64,000 nucleotides of DNA from Alphaproteobacteria bacterium (GTDB lineage: Bacteria > Pseudomonadota > Alphaproteobacteria > Rhizobiales > Rhizobiaceae), in contig BOKV01000011.1 in assembly GCA_016861165.1 (NCBI GenBank), forward strand, positions 45,241 to 109,240. Reading direction: 5' to 3'. Within the stretch, counting starts at the first letter, position 1, and each line of letters starts with the position of its first letter. Positions 17,687 to 26,814 of the stretch are shown here, one piece after another. The notes beneath the pieces were generated by a model. The model searched no databases and was not told where the DNA came from. It was given only the letters and a program-made list of their open reading frames with translations. The position numbers and the translations under genes were made by a program.

Positions 17687-17704
17687 CAACCGACTAGACG
17701 GTTG
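17687..17704. promoter_or_regulatory. Putative TetR operator, site 6
   Basis: CAACCGACTAGACGGTTG: 16 of 18 positions are symmetric, with the same outer arms as site 1. It is 77 bp upstream of the acyl-CoA dehydrogenase start at 17782 and would control the operon up to the CoA ligase (23003). Confidence 0.7.
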
Positions 17705-17781
17705 GTATTTTATTGGCTACATTCGCGGCCGTGTCGGCGGGGGCGGGAACCGCGCGGCGGCTGCCCATGGAGAAGACCGCG

Positions 17782-18999
17782 ATGTTTCATTTCACTCGGC
17801 GTTCGCTCGAACTCCAGGAACGCATGAAGGCGTTCATGGATGCCCATGTCTACCCGGCCGAACCGGTCTACCGCGAGCAGCAGGCTGGCCTCGCCGACCG
17901 CTGGGACAGCCCGCCGATCATGGATGAGCTGAAGGCCAGGGCCCGCGCCGAAGGGCTGTGGAACCTGTTCCTGCCGGAGAGTGAAGAAGGCGCCGGCCTC
18001 ACCAACATGGAATACGCGCCGCTATGCGAGATCATGGGCCGCTCCTATATCGGGCCAGAGGTGTTCAACTGCTCGGCGCCCGACACCGGCAACATGGAGG
18101 TGCTGGAGCGCTATGGCACCGAGGAGCACAAGCGGCGCTGGCTCAGGCCCCTGCTCGACGGGGAAATCCGCTCAGCCTTTTCGATGACCGAGCCGGCGGT
18201 CGCCTCATCCGATGCAACCAACATCAGCCTGACCGCCGTGCGCGACGGCGACAGCTATGTGCTGAACGGTCGCAAATGGTGGACGTCCGGAGCGGGCGAC
18301 AACCGCACCAGGATACTGATCGTCATGGCCAGGACCAATCCGCAGGCGCCACGCCACCAGCAGCACTCGATGATCCTGGTGCCGAAGGACACGCCGGGGG
18401 TGAGGCTGGTGCGCTCGCTCAAGGTGTTCGGCTATGAGCACACCCCTTGCGGCCATTTCGAGATCGCGTACGAAAACGTCCGCGTGCCGGCCGAGAACCT
18501 GCTGCTTGGCGAGGGGCGCGGCTTCGAGATCGCGCAGGGCCGGCTCGGCCCCGGCCGCATTCACCACTGCATGCGCATGATCGGCGTGGCCGAGCGGGCG
18601 ATGGATGCGATGATCGCGCGCGCGCGCCAGCGCGTCGCCTTCGGCAAGACGCTGGCCGAGCAGGGCATGGTGCGCGAGGCGATCGGGCTGTCGCGCATCG
18701 ACATCGACCAGGCGCGGCTGTTGACCCTGCACGCGGCCGACATGATGGACAAGGTCGGCAACAAGGCGGCGCGCAGCGAGATCGCCCAGATCAAGGTGGT
18801 GGCGCCAAACATGGCCTTCCGCGTGCTCGACCGGGCGATCCAGATCCATGGCGGGGCCGGTGTCAGCGAGGATTTTGGCCTCGCCGACGCCTGGGCCTTC
18901 GCCCGCGCGGTGCGGCTGACCGACGGCCCAGACGAGGTGCATCTGGCAACCATCGCCAAGATCGAGCTTGCCCGGCAGCTGCCGGACAAGCCCTGGTAG
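17782..18999 (+). CDS. Acyl-CoA dehydrogenase (ACAD10/11-like)
   Basis: 405-aa flavoprotein. It contains [49 protein letters not shown] and [24 protein letters not shown], the order and wording of the ACAD10/11 branch rather than short/medium-chain enzymes. ATG 17782 has GGAGAAG upstream; ATG 17767 is an alternative. It is followed directly by an APH-like phosphotransferase, which in eukaryotic ACAD10/11 is fused to this domain. First gene of the operon 17782-23003. The substrate is probably a hydroxylated or branched acyl-CoA (family knowledge). Confidence 0.93.
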   Translation: MFHFTRRSLELQERMKAFMDAHVYPAEPVYREQQAGLADRWDSPPIMDELKARARAEGLWNLFLPESEEGAGLTNMEYAPLCEIMGRSYIGPEVFNCSAPDTGNMEVLERYGTEEHKRRWLRPLLDGEIRSAFSMTEPAVASSDATNISLTAVRDGDSYVLNGRKWWTSGAGDNRTRILIVMARTNPQAPRHQQHSMILVPKDTPGVRLVRSLKVFGYEHTPCGHFEIAYENVRVPAENLLLGEGRGFEIAQGRLGPGRIHHCMRMIGVAERAMDAMIARARQRVAFGKTLAEQGMVREAIGLSRIDIDQARLLTLHAADMMDKVGNKAARSEIAQIKVVAPNMAFRVLDRAIQIHGGAGVSEDFGLADAWAFARAVRLTDGPDEVHLATIAKIELARQLPDKPW

Positions 19000-19014
19000 A
19001 CGGGCCAGTCCCGC

Positions 19015-20076
19015 ATGAGCCTCAGGGACGAAACCACCGAAATGCGCGCCGGCCACGCCCTCGACGTGGCGCGGCTGGTCGACTATCTGGCCTGCCAGGT
19101 GCCGGAGATCCGGCGCGGAGCGGTGGTGCGCCAGTTCCGCGGCGGCCAGTCCAACCCGACCTTCCTGATCGAATCGGACGGCCGGCTGTTCGTGCTGCGC
19201 AAGAAGCCGCCGGGGGCGCTGCTGCCTTCGGCCCACCAGGTCGAGCGCGAATACCAGGTGATGAGGGCGCTCGCCGGCACGGGCGTGCCGGTGCCGCGGA
19301 TGATCCTGCTGTGCGAGGACGCCTCGGTCATCGGCACCGCCTTCTACGTGATGGAGGGGATCGAGGGGCGCGTCATCCGCGACCTGACCCTGCCGGAGCT
19401 GTCGCCAGCCGAGCGCGCCGCCACCTACCGGGCGATGGTGGAGACGCTCGCCGCCTTGCACATGGTCGACTGGCGCGCCGTCGGGCTCGAAGGCTTCGGC
19501 AAGCCATCCGGCTATGTGGCGCGCCAGGTGGTGCGCTGGTCGAAGCAGTATGAGGCGTCGAGGACGCACGACATCCCGGCCATGGACAATGTGATGGGCT
19601 GGCTCGCCCGCCACATGCCGCGGGACGACGAGGCGGCGATCGCGCATGGCGATTTCCGGCTGGAGAATATGATCCTGCATCCGCACCAGCCGCGCGTGCT
19701 GGCCGTGCTCGACTGGGAACTTGCCACGATCGGCCATCCGCTGCCCGATCTGGCCTACAACTGCCTGCCCTATCACGTGCCGGCAAACTTCCCGGGCATC
19801 GGCGGGCTGAAGGACATGGATTTCGCCGCGACCGGCATTCCGAGCGAGGCCGACTACGTTGCCGCCTATTGCGCCCGCACCGGCCGCGCGGCGATCGCCG
19901 ACTGGGACTATTATCTGGCCTTCTCGCTGTTTCGCACCGCCGCCATCCTGCAGGGCGTGCATGCCCGGGCGCTGCAAAAGACCGCCTCGAACGCCAACGC
20001 GCTGGCGGTCGGGAAACTCGCCACCGAGGCTGCCGAGATCGCCTGGCAATGCGCTCTCAAGGACGGACGTCCGTGA
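19015..20076 (+). CDS. APH-like phosphotransferase family protein (ACAD10/11-associated)
   Basis: 353-aa kinase-like protein. An N-lobe with GGQSNPTFLIE and FVLRKKPPG precedes the catalytic loop IAHGDFRLENMILHP and the metal-binding DWELATIGHPLPDL. This is the aminoglycoside-phosphotransferase fold found with ACAD11, where the kinase phosphorylates a 4-hydroxyacyl-CoA before dehydration. Fifteen nt separate it from the dehydrogenase, so the pair probably acts together on a hydroxyacyl-CoA. It is not an antibiotic-resistance gene by context. Confidence 0.9.
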   Translation: MSLRDETTEMRAGHALDVARLVDYLACQVPEIRRGAVVRQFRGGQSNPTFLIESDGRLFVLRKKPPGALLPSAHQVEREYQVMRALAGTGVPVPRMILLCEDASVIGTAFYVMEGIEGRVIRDLTLPELSPAERAATYRAMVETLAALHMVDWRAVGLEGFGKPSGYVARQVVRWSKQYEASRTHDIPAMDNVMGWLARHMPRDDEAAIAHGDFRLENMILHPHQPRVLAVLDWELATIGHPLPDLAYNCLPYHVPANFPGIGGLKDMDFAATGIPSEADYVAAYCARTGRAAIADWDYYLAFSLFRTAAILQGVHARALQKTASNANALAVGKLATEAAEIAWQCALKDGRP

Positions 20077-20148
20077 GGGCGAAACGGCTGGCGCTGTCGC
20101 CGGCCTTGGGTTAGTCGCGATGAGGAAACAGCACCGGGAGAAAACGCC

Positions 20149-21333
20149 ATGAACGCCGCCGTCATCGTCGCAACCGCCCGCACGCCGATCGGCCGGGCCT
20201 ATCGCGGCGCCTTCAACAACAGTTCGGCGCCGGCGATGGCCGCCCATGCCATGCGTCACGCCGTCGAGCGGGCGGGGCTGGCGCCGGACGCGGTCGAGGA
20301 TGTGGTGCTCGGCTGCGCGCAGCAGCAGGGCACCAGCGGCTTCAACGTGGCGCGCCAGGCGGTCATCCGCGCCGGCTTCCCCGTCAGCGTCGCCGGCACC
20401 AGCGTCGACCGCCAGTGCGCCTCGGGCCTGCAGGCGATCGCCAACGCCGCGCGGGCGGTCGCCCATGACGGGGTGACGGTGGCGGTCGCTGGCGGGGTTG
20501 AATCGATCAGCCTCGTGCAGAACGAGCACTATAACCTGCACCGCTGGAACGACGAGGAAATCCTCAGGCTGAAGCCCGAACTCTACATGCCGATGATCGA
20601 CACCGCGGAGACGGTGGCGCGGCGCTATGGAATCACGCGCGAGGCCCAGGACGCCTATGCGCTCGAGAGCCAGCGCCGCACGGCGCAAGCGCAGTCGGCC
20701 GGGCGCCTCGACGCCGAAATCATGCCGATGACCGCGAGCATGACGGTCACCGACCGGGCGACCGGCGCCGTGTCGACACAGGAGGTGACGCTCGCTCGCG
20801 ACGAAGGCAACCGGCCCGACACCACCGCCGACGGGCTCGCCACGCTGAAGCCGGTGCGCGAGGGCGGATCGATCACCGCCGGCAACGCCAGCCAGCTTTC
20901 CGACGGCGCCAGCGCCTGCGTGGTCATGAGCGAAAAGGAAGCCCAACGGCGCGGGCTGACGCCGCTCGGCCGGCTCGCCGGCATCGCGGTAGCGGGCTGC
21001 GAACCTGACGAGATGGGCATCGGCCCGGTGTTCGCCGTGCCGCGGCTGCTCGAGCGCCACGGGCTCGGGATCGACGATATCGACATCTGGGAACTGAACG
21101 AGGCCTTCGCCGTCCAGGTCATCCATTGCCGTGACCGGCTCGGCATCCCGGACGAACGCCTGAACGTCAATGGCGGGGCGATCTCGATCGGCCATCCCTA
21201 CGGCATGAGCGGCGCCCGGATGGCGGGCCACGTGCTGGTCGAGGGGCGACGGCGCGGCGCCCGCTATGGTGTGGTGACGATGTGCGTCGGCGGCGGCATG
21301 GGCGCGGCCGGCCTGTTCGAGATATTCCATTGA
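20149..21333 (+). CDS. Thiolase (acetyl-CoA acetyltransferase family)
   Basis: 394 aa, normal thiolase length. The nucleophilic Cys is in [13 protein letters not shown] (about residue 88), NEAFAVQ follows, the catalytic His is in [17 protein letters not shown], and the second Cys is in [10 protein letters not shown]. It cleaves 3-ketoacyl-CoA with free CoA, closing a beta-oxidation round. ATG 20149 is preceded by GGGAGAAAACGCC. The 72 nt between it and the kinase gene hold no other gene. Confidence 0.95.
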   Translation: MNAAVIVATARTPIGRAYRGAFNNSSAPAMAAHAMRHAVERAGLAPDAVEDVVLGCAQQQGTSGFNVARQAVIRAGFPVSVAGTSVDRQCASGLQAIANAARAVAHDGVTVAVAGGVESISLVQNEHYNLHRWNDEEILRLKPELYMPMIDTAETVARRYGITREAQDAYALESQRRTAQAQSAGRLDAEIMPMTASMTVTDRATGAVSTQEVTLARDEGNRPDTTADGLATLKPVREGGSITAGNASQLSDGASACVVMSEKEAQRRGLTPLGRLAGIAVAGCEPDEMGIGPVFAVPRLLERHGLGIDDIDIWELNEAFAVQVIHCRDRLGIPDERLNVNGGAISIGHPYGMSGARMAGHVLVEGRRRGARYGVVTMCVGGGMGAAGLFEIFH

Positions 21334-21380
21334 GGGCGGGGACAGCGACGCTGACGAGGCCGGAACCACGGGAGGATGCG

Positions 21381-23003
21381 GTGAGGCGGCATGACGACGC
21401 GGCCGGCCGGGCCGGCGAACCGGACTGGTACGCCGCCGGTCACTGGCGCGGCGAGACGCTGTGGGACAGCCTGGTCGCCGCCGCCCGCCAGGCTCCTGGC
21501 GCAACGGTCGACGACGGCCGCGAGGCGGTGAGCCTGTCGGCACTGCACGAGCGGGCTTGCCGCATTGCCGGCGGGCTCTCGGCGGCCGGGGTGGGCGCGG
21601 GTAGCGCCGTCATCGTCCAGTCGCGCAACTCAGTCGATGCCTGTGCGGCGCTGCTCGCCTGCTTCGCCGGGGGGTTTGTCGCCATTCCGCTGCCGCCGAT
21701 GTTTTCGGCCGCCCAGGTCGCCGCCGTGGCGGCAAGCGCCAAGGCCGAGGCGCTGATACTCCTGGAAGAAGAGGACGGGCAGCGGCCGGCCGACGTCCTC
21801 GCCGCCGCGCCTGCGCTGAAGGCCGCCTTCGTGGCCGGGCCGGCCGGCGCCGGAAGCGACAAACGGCTGCGGGCCTGGGGCGATTGCCTTGGCGCCAACC
21901 CGTTGGCGCCGGCGCCGCCCCACCCGGACGCCGACCACATGGTGCTCTATTCCTCGGGCTCCACCGGTTCGCCCAAGGGTGTCGTCCACAGCGGCAACAC
22001 GCTGCGGTTTGCCGTCGAGGCGCTGGCGCGCTTTCACCAAGTGGGCCGGACCGACCGCATCCTCGTCGCCCTCGAGTTCGGCTTTGTCGGCGGCACCGTG
22101 CTCGGCGTCCTGCTCGGCTTCCTCGCCGGCGCCTCGACCGTGCTGATGCGGCGCTGGGACGCCGGCGAGTGCCTCGCGGCGATCGAGCGACACGCCATCA
22201 CCTACACACTGCTGATGCCGACGCACTGCTTTGACGTACTCCGCCACCCGGACCTCGACCGGCGCGACACCGGCTCGCTCAGCCGCGCCATCATGGCCGG
22301 GGCGACGCCCGAGCAGCGGCGGGCCGCCACCGGCCGCTTCTGCGGTATTCCTCTGCCGATGTACGGCATGTCGGAATCGATCGGCCACTGCACCTGTGCA
22401 CTCGACGATGCGCAGGAGAGCCGCAATACCACCGACGGCCGGCCGCTGCCGGGCACCGACATGCAGGTGCTCGACGAGGACGGCAATCAGGTGCCGGCCG
22501 GCGCGATCGGCAACGTCTTCCTGCGCGGGCCGAACCGGCTGCGGCGCTATCAGGCCCGCCCCGACCTGACCGCAGAGACGATCGTCGCCGGCGGCTGGTT
22601 CCGCACCGGCGACCGCGCGCGCTACAGCGAGGGTGGCTTCATGACCTTCATTGCCCGCGCCGGGGAGACCATCCGGCGGGGCGGCGTCATGATCCAGCCG
22701 GGCGAGGTCGAGGCGGCCCTTCGCGACCATCCGTCCGTCGCCGAGATCGCCGTGGTGGCGGTGCCCGACCGGCGGCTTGGCGAGCGGGCCTGCGCCTGCG
22801 CGGTGCTGATCGCCGGCCAGCGGCTCGATCTGGAGTCGATCCGCCAGCATCTGGCGGCAGCGGGCCTGCCGCGCTACCAGTGGCCGGAATTCCTGCTCAT
22901 TCTCGACGAATTCCCGCGCACGCCCTCGCTGAAGGTGCGCCGCGCCGATCTGGCTGCCCTGGCGCGCCAGCGTCTGCGCGACGCGATCGAGCCAGGCGGC
23001 TGA
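21381..23003 (+). CDS. AMP-dependent acyl-CoA synthetase/ligase
   Basis: 540-aa ANL-superfamily enzyme that activates a carboxylic acid with ATP and CoA. The P-loop motif is YSSGSTGSPKGVVHS near residue 190; MYGMSES, then WFRTGDRARYSEGGF and GGVMIQPGEVEAAL follow; the C-terminal catalytic lysine is probably in TPSLKVRR. GTG 21381 has GGAGG five bases upstream. It ends the operon that starts at 17782 and probably carries out the entry reaction of the pathway. Its substrate-binding residues do not point to a known acid. Converges with the narR-like gene after 18 nt. Confidence 0.92.
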   Translation: MRRHDDAAGRAGEPDWYAAGHWRGETLWDSLVAAARQAPGATVDDGREAVSLSALHERACRIAGGLSAAGVGAGSAVIVQSRNSVDACAALLACFAGGFVAIPLPPMFSAAQVAAVAASAKAEALILLEEEDGQRPADVLAAAPALKAAFVAGPAGAGSDKRLRAWGDCLGANPLAPAPPHPDADHMVLYSSGSTGSPKGVVHSGNTLRFAVEALARFHQVGRTDRILVALEFGFVGGTVLGVLLGFLAGASTVLMRRWDAGECLAAIERHAITYTLLMPTHCFDVLRHPDLDRRDTGSLSRAIMAGATPEQRRAATGRFCGIPLPMYGMSESIGHCTCALDDAQESRNTTDGRPLPGTDMQVLDEDGNQVPAGAIGNVFLRGPNRLRRYQARPDLTAETIVAGGWFRTGDRARYSEGGFMTFIARAGETIRRGGVMIQPGEVEAALRDHPSVAEIAVVAVPDRRLGERACACAVLIAGQRLDLESIRQHLAAAGLPRYQWPEFLLILDEFPRTPSLKVRRADLAALARQRLRDAIEPGG

Positions 23004-23021
23004 CGGCCGTGGGCGCGGGAC

Positions 23022-23720
23022 CTATGCGTCGGGGTCGTCGATGGTCGGCGAAGGCCGCGCGAGATTGGTCAGCGCTGCGCGATCGGTGAGCACGACCTCG
23101 GCGCCACTGACCCTGACGCCGTACTTGCCCAGCGTTGCAAAGGAGCGCGACAGCACTTCCGGCGCCATGCCAAGGCGAGAAGCCAGAACCTTCTTGTCGA
23201 ACGGAAGCTCAAACCTGCCACGGCCGCCGGTCTCCGCGTCGCGGCTCAGCATCCAGTTGGCAAGCCGTTCCAGGCCGGAGCGCAGTTTCTGGTTCTTCAG
23301 CTCCTTGACGACCGAACGATAGGCCCAGGCCAGCTCGTGGGTGAGCGCCCGGGCGAAGGCGGGGTCCTCGATGAAGGAGCGGCGCACCGCTTCGGCCGGG
23401 ATGAGCAGGATGCGGGCCGGAGACAGCGTGCGCGCCGACTTGAGATAGACCCGGTCGAGAACGACGGCGGCGACGATGAAGCTGTGGCCGGGGCCGAGCA
23501 CCGAAATGGTCGTCTCGCGCTCGCGATAGGAAGCGAATACCTCGACCTGGCCATCGACGACGACATGCAGGAAGTCGGCGTTATCGCCCTCCCGAGCCAG
23601 TTCGACGCGCGGCGGAAAGCGCTGCAGGAACGAGACGCGCAGCATGGCGTCGACCGCGGCGGCGGCCGATCGGGCGAACAGCGGCAGGCCCCGCATTTCG
23701 GCGATTTCGGCCGGGCGCAT
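23022..23720 (-). CDS. Crp/Fnr family regulator, NarR/DNR-like
   Basis: 232-aa protein: cyclic-nucleotide-binding fold (about 20-130), dimer helix (EDPAFARALTHELAWAYRSVVKE split over 130-160) and a winged HTH at the end (KKVLASRLGMAPEVLSRSF). The N-terminal cysteines that hold the [4Fe-4S] cluster of FNR are absent, as in NarR of Paracoccus and DNR. Divergent from narK with FNR-like boxes between them. ATG 23720 or TTG 23723 are possible; GGGAGG lies upstream. Likely activates narK-GHJI in response to nitrate/nitrite or NO (inference from family and position). Confidence 0.88.
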   Translation of the reverse strand: MRPAEIAEMRGLPLFARSAAAAVDAMLRVSFLQRFPPRVELAREGDNADFLHVVVDGQVEVFASYRERETTISVLGPGHSFIVAAVVLDRVYLKSARTLSPARILLIPAEAVRRSFIEDPAFARALTHELAWAYRSVVKELKNQKLRSGLERLANWMLSRDAETGGRGRFELPFDKKVLASRLGMAPEVLSRSFATLGKYGVRVSGAEVVLTDRAALTNLARPSPTIDDPDA

Positions 23721-23758
23721 CAAGGCCGCGTTCCTCCCGTATCGTTTCAATCCGATGA

Positions 23759-23772
23759 TTGATGAATATCAT
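23759..23772. promoter_or_regulatory. FNR/NarR-like box (imperfect)
   Basis: TTGATGAATATCAT matches the FNR-type consensus TTGAT-N4-ATCAA at 9 of 10 arm positions. It lies 39 bp upstream of the regulator start on the minus strand, so it may give autoregulation. Confidence 0.55.
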
Positions 23773-23873
23773 GCATCGTCCGGCACTGCCAAGGACTACA
23801 ACCTGACTGTGGTTGGTTTGCCGTCCGACCGTTGCCGACCGATGGCTTGAAAAAACCAGCCCCCTCCGTCGAT

Positions 23874-23887
23874 TTGATTTCAATCAA
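23874..23887. promoter_or_regulatory. FNR/NarR box, perfect consensus
   Basis: TTGATTTCAATCAA is an exact TTGAT-N4-ATCAA match, centred about 73 bp before the narK ATG. It is the expected site for anaerobic or nitrate-responsive activation of the nar operon. Confidence 0.85.
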
Positions 23888-23953
23888 TCAGCTTCGGTGC
23901 AACACTGAGAAGCGTCATCGCCGACCACGATTCTGTTGCTGGCGAGGTAGCCC

Positions 23954-26728
23954 ATGCCGACCGCACCGATGTCTGCCCAGGTGACGCATTCGGATCAATC
24001 CCGGGCGCTCTGGCTCTCGACGATAGCCTTCACCGCCTGCTTCGCCGTATGGACGATCTTCTCGATCATCGGCGTCAGCATCAAGGATCAGCTCGGTCTC
24101 AACGACGCCGAATTCGGGCTGCTGGTCGGCACGCCGATCCTGACCGGATCGCTGATCCGCCTGATCCTCGGCATATGGTCGGACCAGTATGGCGGCAGGC
24201 TGGTCTATACGCTGACCATGCTGAGTGCGGCGGTGATGACGGTGCTGCTCGCCTATGCCTATGACTACACGACCTTCCTGCTCGCCGCGCTGGGTGTGGG
24301 CATTGCCGGCGGTTCCTTCTCGGTAGGCATCGCCTATGTCGCGCGCTGGTATCCGACCGAGCGCCAGGGCACCGCGCTCGGCATTTTCGGCGCCGGCAAT
24401 GTCGGCGCGGCGGTAACCAAGTTCGCCGCGCCGGTGGTCATGGTCGCCTATGGCTGGCAGACGGTCGCCTTTGTCTGGGCGGCCGCACTGGCGGTCATGG
24501 CAATCATCTTCTTCGCCTTTACCAAGGACGACCCGGACCTGGCGCGGCGGCGGGCCTCCGGCCAGAAGCCGGAATCGCTCGCCGCAATGCTGGAGCCGCT
24601 CAAGAACCAGCAGGTCTGGCGCTTCTCGCTCTACTACTTCTTCGTGTTCGGCGCCTTCGTTGCCTTGGCCCTGTGGCTGCCGCGCTACCTGATCGGCGTC
24701 TATGGCGTCGGCATCGCCGCCGCCGGCATGATCGGCGCCGCCTATTCGATCCCGGCCTCGATCTTCCGCGCCTATGGCGGCCACCTGTCGGACCGCTACG
24801 GCGCGCGCACCATCATGTACTGGACGTTCCTGGTCTCGGTGGTCTGCACCTTCGTCCTGTCCTATCCGCCGACCCACTATGTAGTGGAGGGCATCGGCCG
24901 ACCGGTCGAGTTCTCGACCCGGATGGGCCTGCCGGGCTTCATCGTCACCATTTTCATTCTCGGCTTCTTCATGAGCCTCGGCAAGGCGGCGGTCTACAAG
25001 CACATCCCGGTCTACTATCCCAACCGGGTCGGCGCGGTCGGCGGCGTGGTCGGCCTCGTCGGCGGCCTCGGCGGCTTCGTGCTGCCGATTGCCTTCGGCC
25101 TGCTCACCGATCTCACCGGCATCTGGCAGAGCTGCTTCTGGCTGCTGTTCGCGATCGTGGCGATCGCGCTCGTCTGGATGCATTTCACCATCCGCCAGAT
25201 GGAAAAGCGGGCGGCGGAAGCCGGCCTGCCGGCGACGCGCCTGCCTGAACTGCCGGAAATGCAGCCGATCCACGGCGCCAGGGAGGAAGGCGCGCTGGCG
25301 GCGAAGGGCGGCATCCAGGACTGGCGTCCCGAGGACCCCGAATTCTGGCAAACCACCGGACGGCGGATCGCGCGGCGCAATCTGTGGATATCCGTACCCT
25401 GCCTGCTGCTTGCTTTCGCGGTGTGGATGGTGTGGTCGGTGGTCGTGGCGCGGCTGCCCTCGGTCGGCTTTGCCTTCTCCAACGAGCAGCTGTTCTGGCT
25501 GGCGGCGCTGCCCGGCCTTTCGGGTGCGACGCTGCGCATCTTCTACAGCTTCATGCCGGCAATGTTCGGCGGCCGGCTGTGGACCACCATCGCCACCTGG
25601 TCGCTGCTGATCCCCGCCGTCGGCATGGGCTTTGCCGTGCAGAGCCCGCAGACGCCTTACTGGGTCTTCCTGGCACTGGCACTGCTGTGCGGCTTCGGCG
25701 GCGGCAATTTCGCCTCATCAATGGCCAACATCTCCTATTTCTTCCCCAAGGCGGAGAAGGGCAACGCGCTCGCCATCAATGCCGGGCTCGGCAATCTCGG
25801 TGTCAGCGTCGTCCAGTTCGTGGTGCCGCTGGTCATCACCGCCGGCGTGTTCGGCGTCATCGGCGGCGAACCGCAGACGGCGACCGTCAACGGCGTCACC
25901 ACCACCCTGTGGCTGCAGAACGCCGGCTTCGTCTTCGTGCCGTTCATCGTCGCGTCGGCTTTCGCCGCCTGGTTCGGCATGAACGACATCGCCTCGATGA
26001 AGGCGTCTTTCGCCGACCAGGCCATCATCTTCAGGCGGTTCCACAATTGGGTCATGTGCTGGCTCTATACTGGCACCTTCGGTTCGTTCATCGGCTATTC
26101 GGCGGGCTTCCCGCTGTTGACGAAAATCCTGTTCCCGGAGGTGAACGCGCTGCAATACGCCTTCCTCGGCCCGCTCATCGGCGCGCTGTCGCGCGCGGCC
26201 GCCGGCAAGGCCTGCGACCGCTATGGCGGCGGCCGCATCACCTTCTGGGTGTTCGTTGCCATGAGCGTCGGCGTGATCGGCATCCTCTATGCCATCGGCA
26301 TGCGCGGCACGCCGGGCGCCTTCCCGGTGTTCTTCCTGAGCTTCCTGTTCCTGTTCGCCGCCTCCGGGGTGGGCAACGCCTCGACCTTCCAGATGATCCC
26401 GGCGATCATGCGCAAGGAGGTCGCGCGCCTGGAGCCCGGCCTGAAGGGCCAGAAGCTGGTCCAGCAGTCCGACAAGGAGGCCGCGGCGATCATCGGCTTC
26501 ACCTCGGCGGTCGCCGCCTATGGCGCCTTCTTCATCCCCAAGAGCTTCGGCACCTCGCTGTCGATGACCGGCAGCGCGGCGCCAGCGCTCTATGCGTTCC
26601 TCGCCTTCTACGTGAGCTGCATCGCGCTCACCTGGTGGTTCTACACCCGGCGTGGCGGGCTGCTCTACGACGTCGAACGCCAGGCCGCACCGGTGGCGGT
26701 CAGCGCAACGCGGGGAGCGGCGCAGTGA
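23954..26728 (+). CDS. narK: Fused nitrate/nitrite transporter NarK (NarK1-NarK2 fusion)
   Basis: 924-aa inner-membrane protein made of two MFS domains (about 1-430 and 475-920), predicted 24 membrane segments. Nitrate-signature-like segments are visible in both halves: GIFGAGNVGAAVTKF in the first, and AGLGNLGVSVVQF plus ASGVGNASTFQMIP in the second. Fused NarK proteins are known from Paracoccus, where the first half acts as a nitrate/proton symporter and the second as a nitrate/nitrite exchanger. The linker (440-475) is hydrophilic. First gene of the nar operon, preceded by a perfect FNR box. Confidence 0.95.
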   Translation: MPTAPMSAQVTHSDQSRALWLSTIAFTACFAVWTIFSIIGVSIKDQLGLNDAEFGLLVGTPILTGSLIRLILGIWSDQYGGRLVYTLTMLSAAVMTVLLAYAYDYTTFLLAALGVGIAGGSFSVGIAYVARWYPTERQGTALGIFGAGNVGAAVTKFAAPVVMVAYGWQTVAFVWAAALAVMAIIFFAFTKDDPDLARRRASGQKPESLAAMLEPLKNQQVWRFSLYYFFVFGAFVALALWLPRYLIGVYGVGIAAAGMIGAAYSIPASIFRAYGGHLSDRYGARTIMYWTFLVSVVCTFVLSYPPTHYVVEGIGRPVEFSTRMGLPGFIVTIFILGFFMSLGKAAVYKHIPVYYPNRVGAVGGVVGLVGGLGGFVLPIAFGLLTDLTGIWQSCFWLLFAIVAIALVWMHFTIRQMEKRAAEAGLPATRLPELPEMQPIHGAREEGALAAKGGIQDWRPEDPEFWQTTGRRIARRNLWISVPCLLLAFAVWMVWSVVVARLPSVGFAFSNEQLFWLAALPGLSGATLRIFYSFMPAMFGGRLWTTIATWSLLIPAVGMGFAVQSPQTPYWVFLALALLCGFGGGNFASSMANISYFFPKAEKGNALAINAGLGNLGVSVVQFVVPLVITAGVFGVIGGEPQTATVNGVTTTLWLQNAGFVFVPFIVASAFAAWFGMNDIASMKASFADQAIIFRRFHNWVMCWLYTGTFGSFIGYSAGFPLLTKILFPEVNALQYAFLGPLIGALSRAAAGKACDRYGGGRITFWVFVAMSVGVIGILYAIGMRGTPGAFPVFFLSFLFLFAASGVGNASTFQMIPAIMRKEVARLEPGLKGQKLVQQSDKEAAAIIGFTSAVAAYGAFFIPKSFGTSLSMTGSAAPALYAFLAFYVSCIALTWWFYTRRGGLLYDVERQAAPVAVSATRGAAQ

Positions 26729-26814
26729 TGCGGGACCGGCGCAACGGTTGTTGCGACGGTTGCGGCCCGGCGCCGGACGCCGCGGCCAAAGCCAGCAATC
26801 GGAGAATGAAATGA
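26728..26814 (+). CDS. Possible small cysteine-containing protein between narK and narG
   Basis: 28-codon frame whose ATG overlaps the narK TGA (TGATG at 26726-26730) and whose TGA overlaps the narG ATG (ATGA at 26811-26814). It therefore fills the gap exactly. The peptide is basic, starts MRDRRNGCCDGCGP and has three cysteines in a CC-x2-C pattern. No family is recognised. It may be a real small protein, a leader that couples narK and narG translation, or chance. The double overlap argues against chance, but codon evidence is too short to decide. Confidence 0.45.
   Translation: MRDRRNGCCDGCGPAPDAAAKASNRRMK

Noticed and set aside
19015..20076. Aminoglycoside resistance phosphotransferase
   Set aside because: The fold is shared, but the gene sits in an acyl-CoA operon beside an ACAD11-like dehydrogenase, the known partner of this kinase branch.
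18205..21543. Very long minus-strand open frame (over 1100 codons)
   Set aside because: It lies opposite acyl-CoA dehydrogenase, kinase and thiolase genes with complete motifs; its translation is a low-complexity H/R/A/G-rich shadow, typical of GC-rich DNA.
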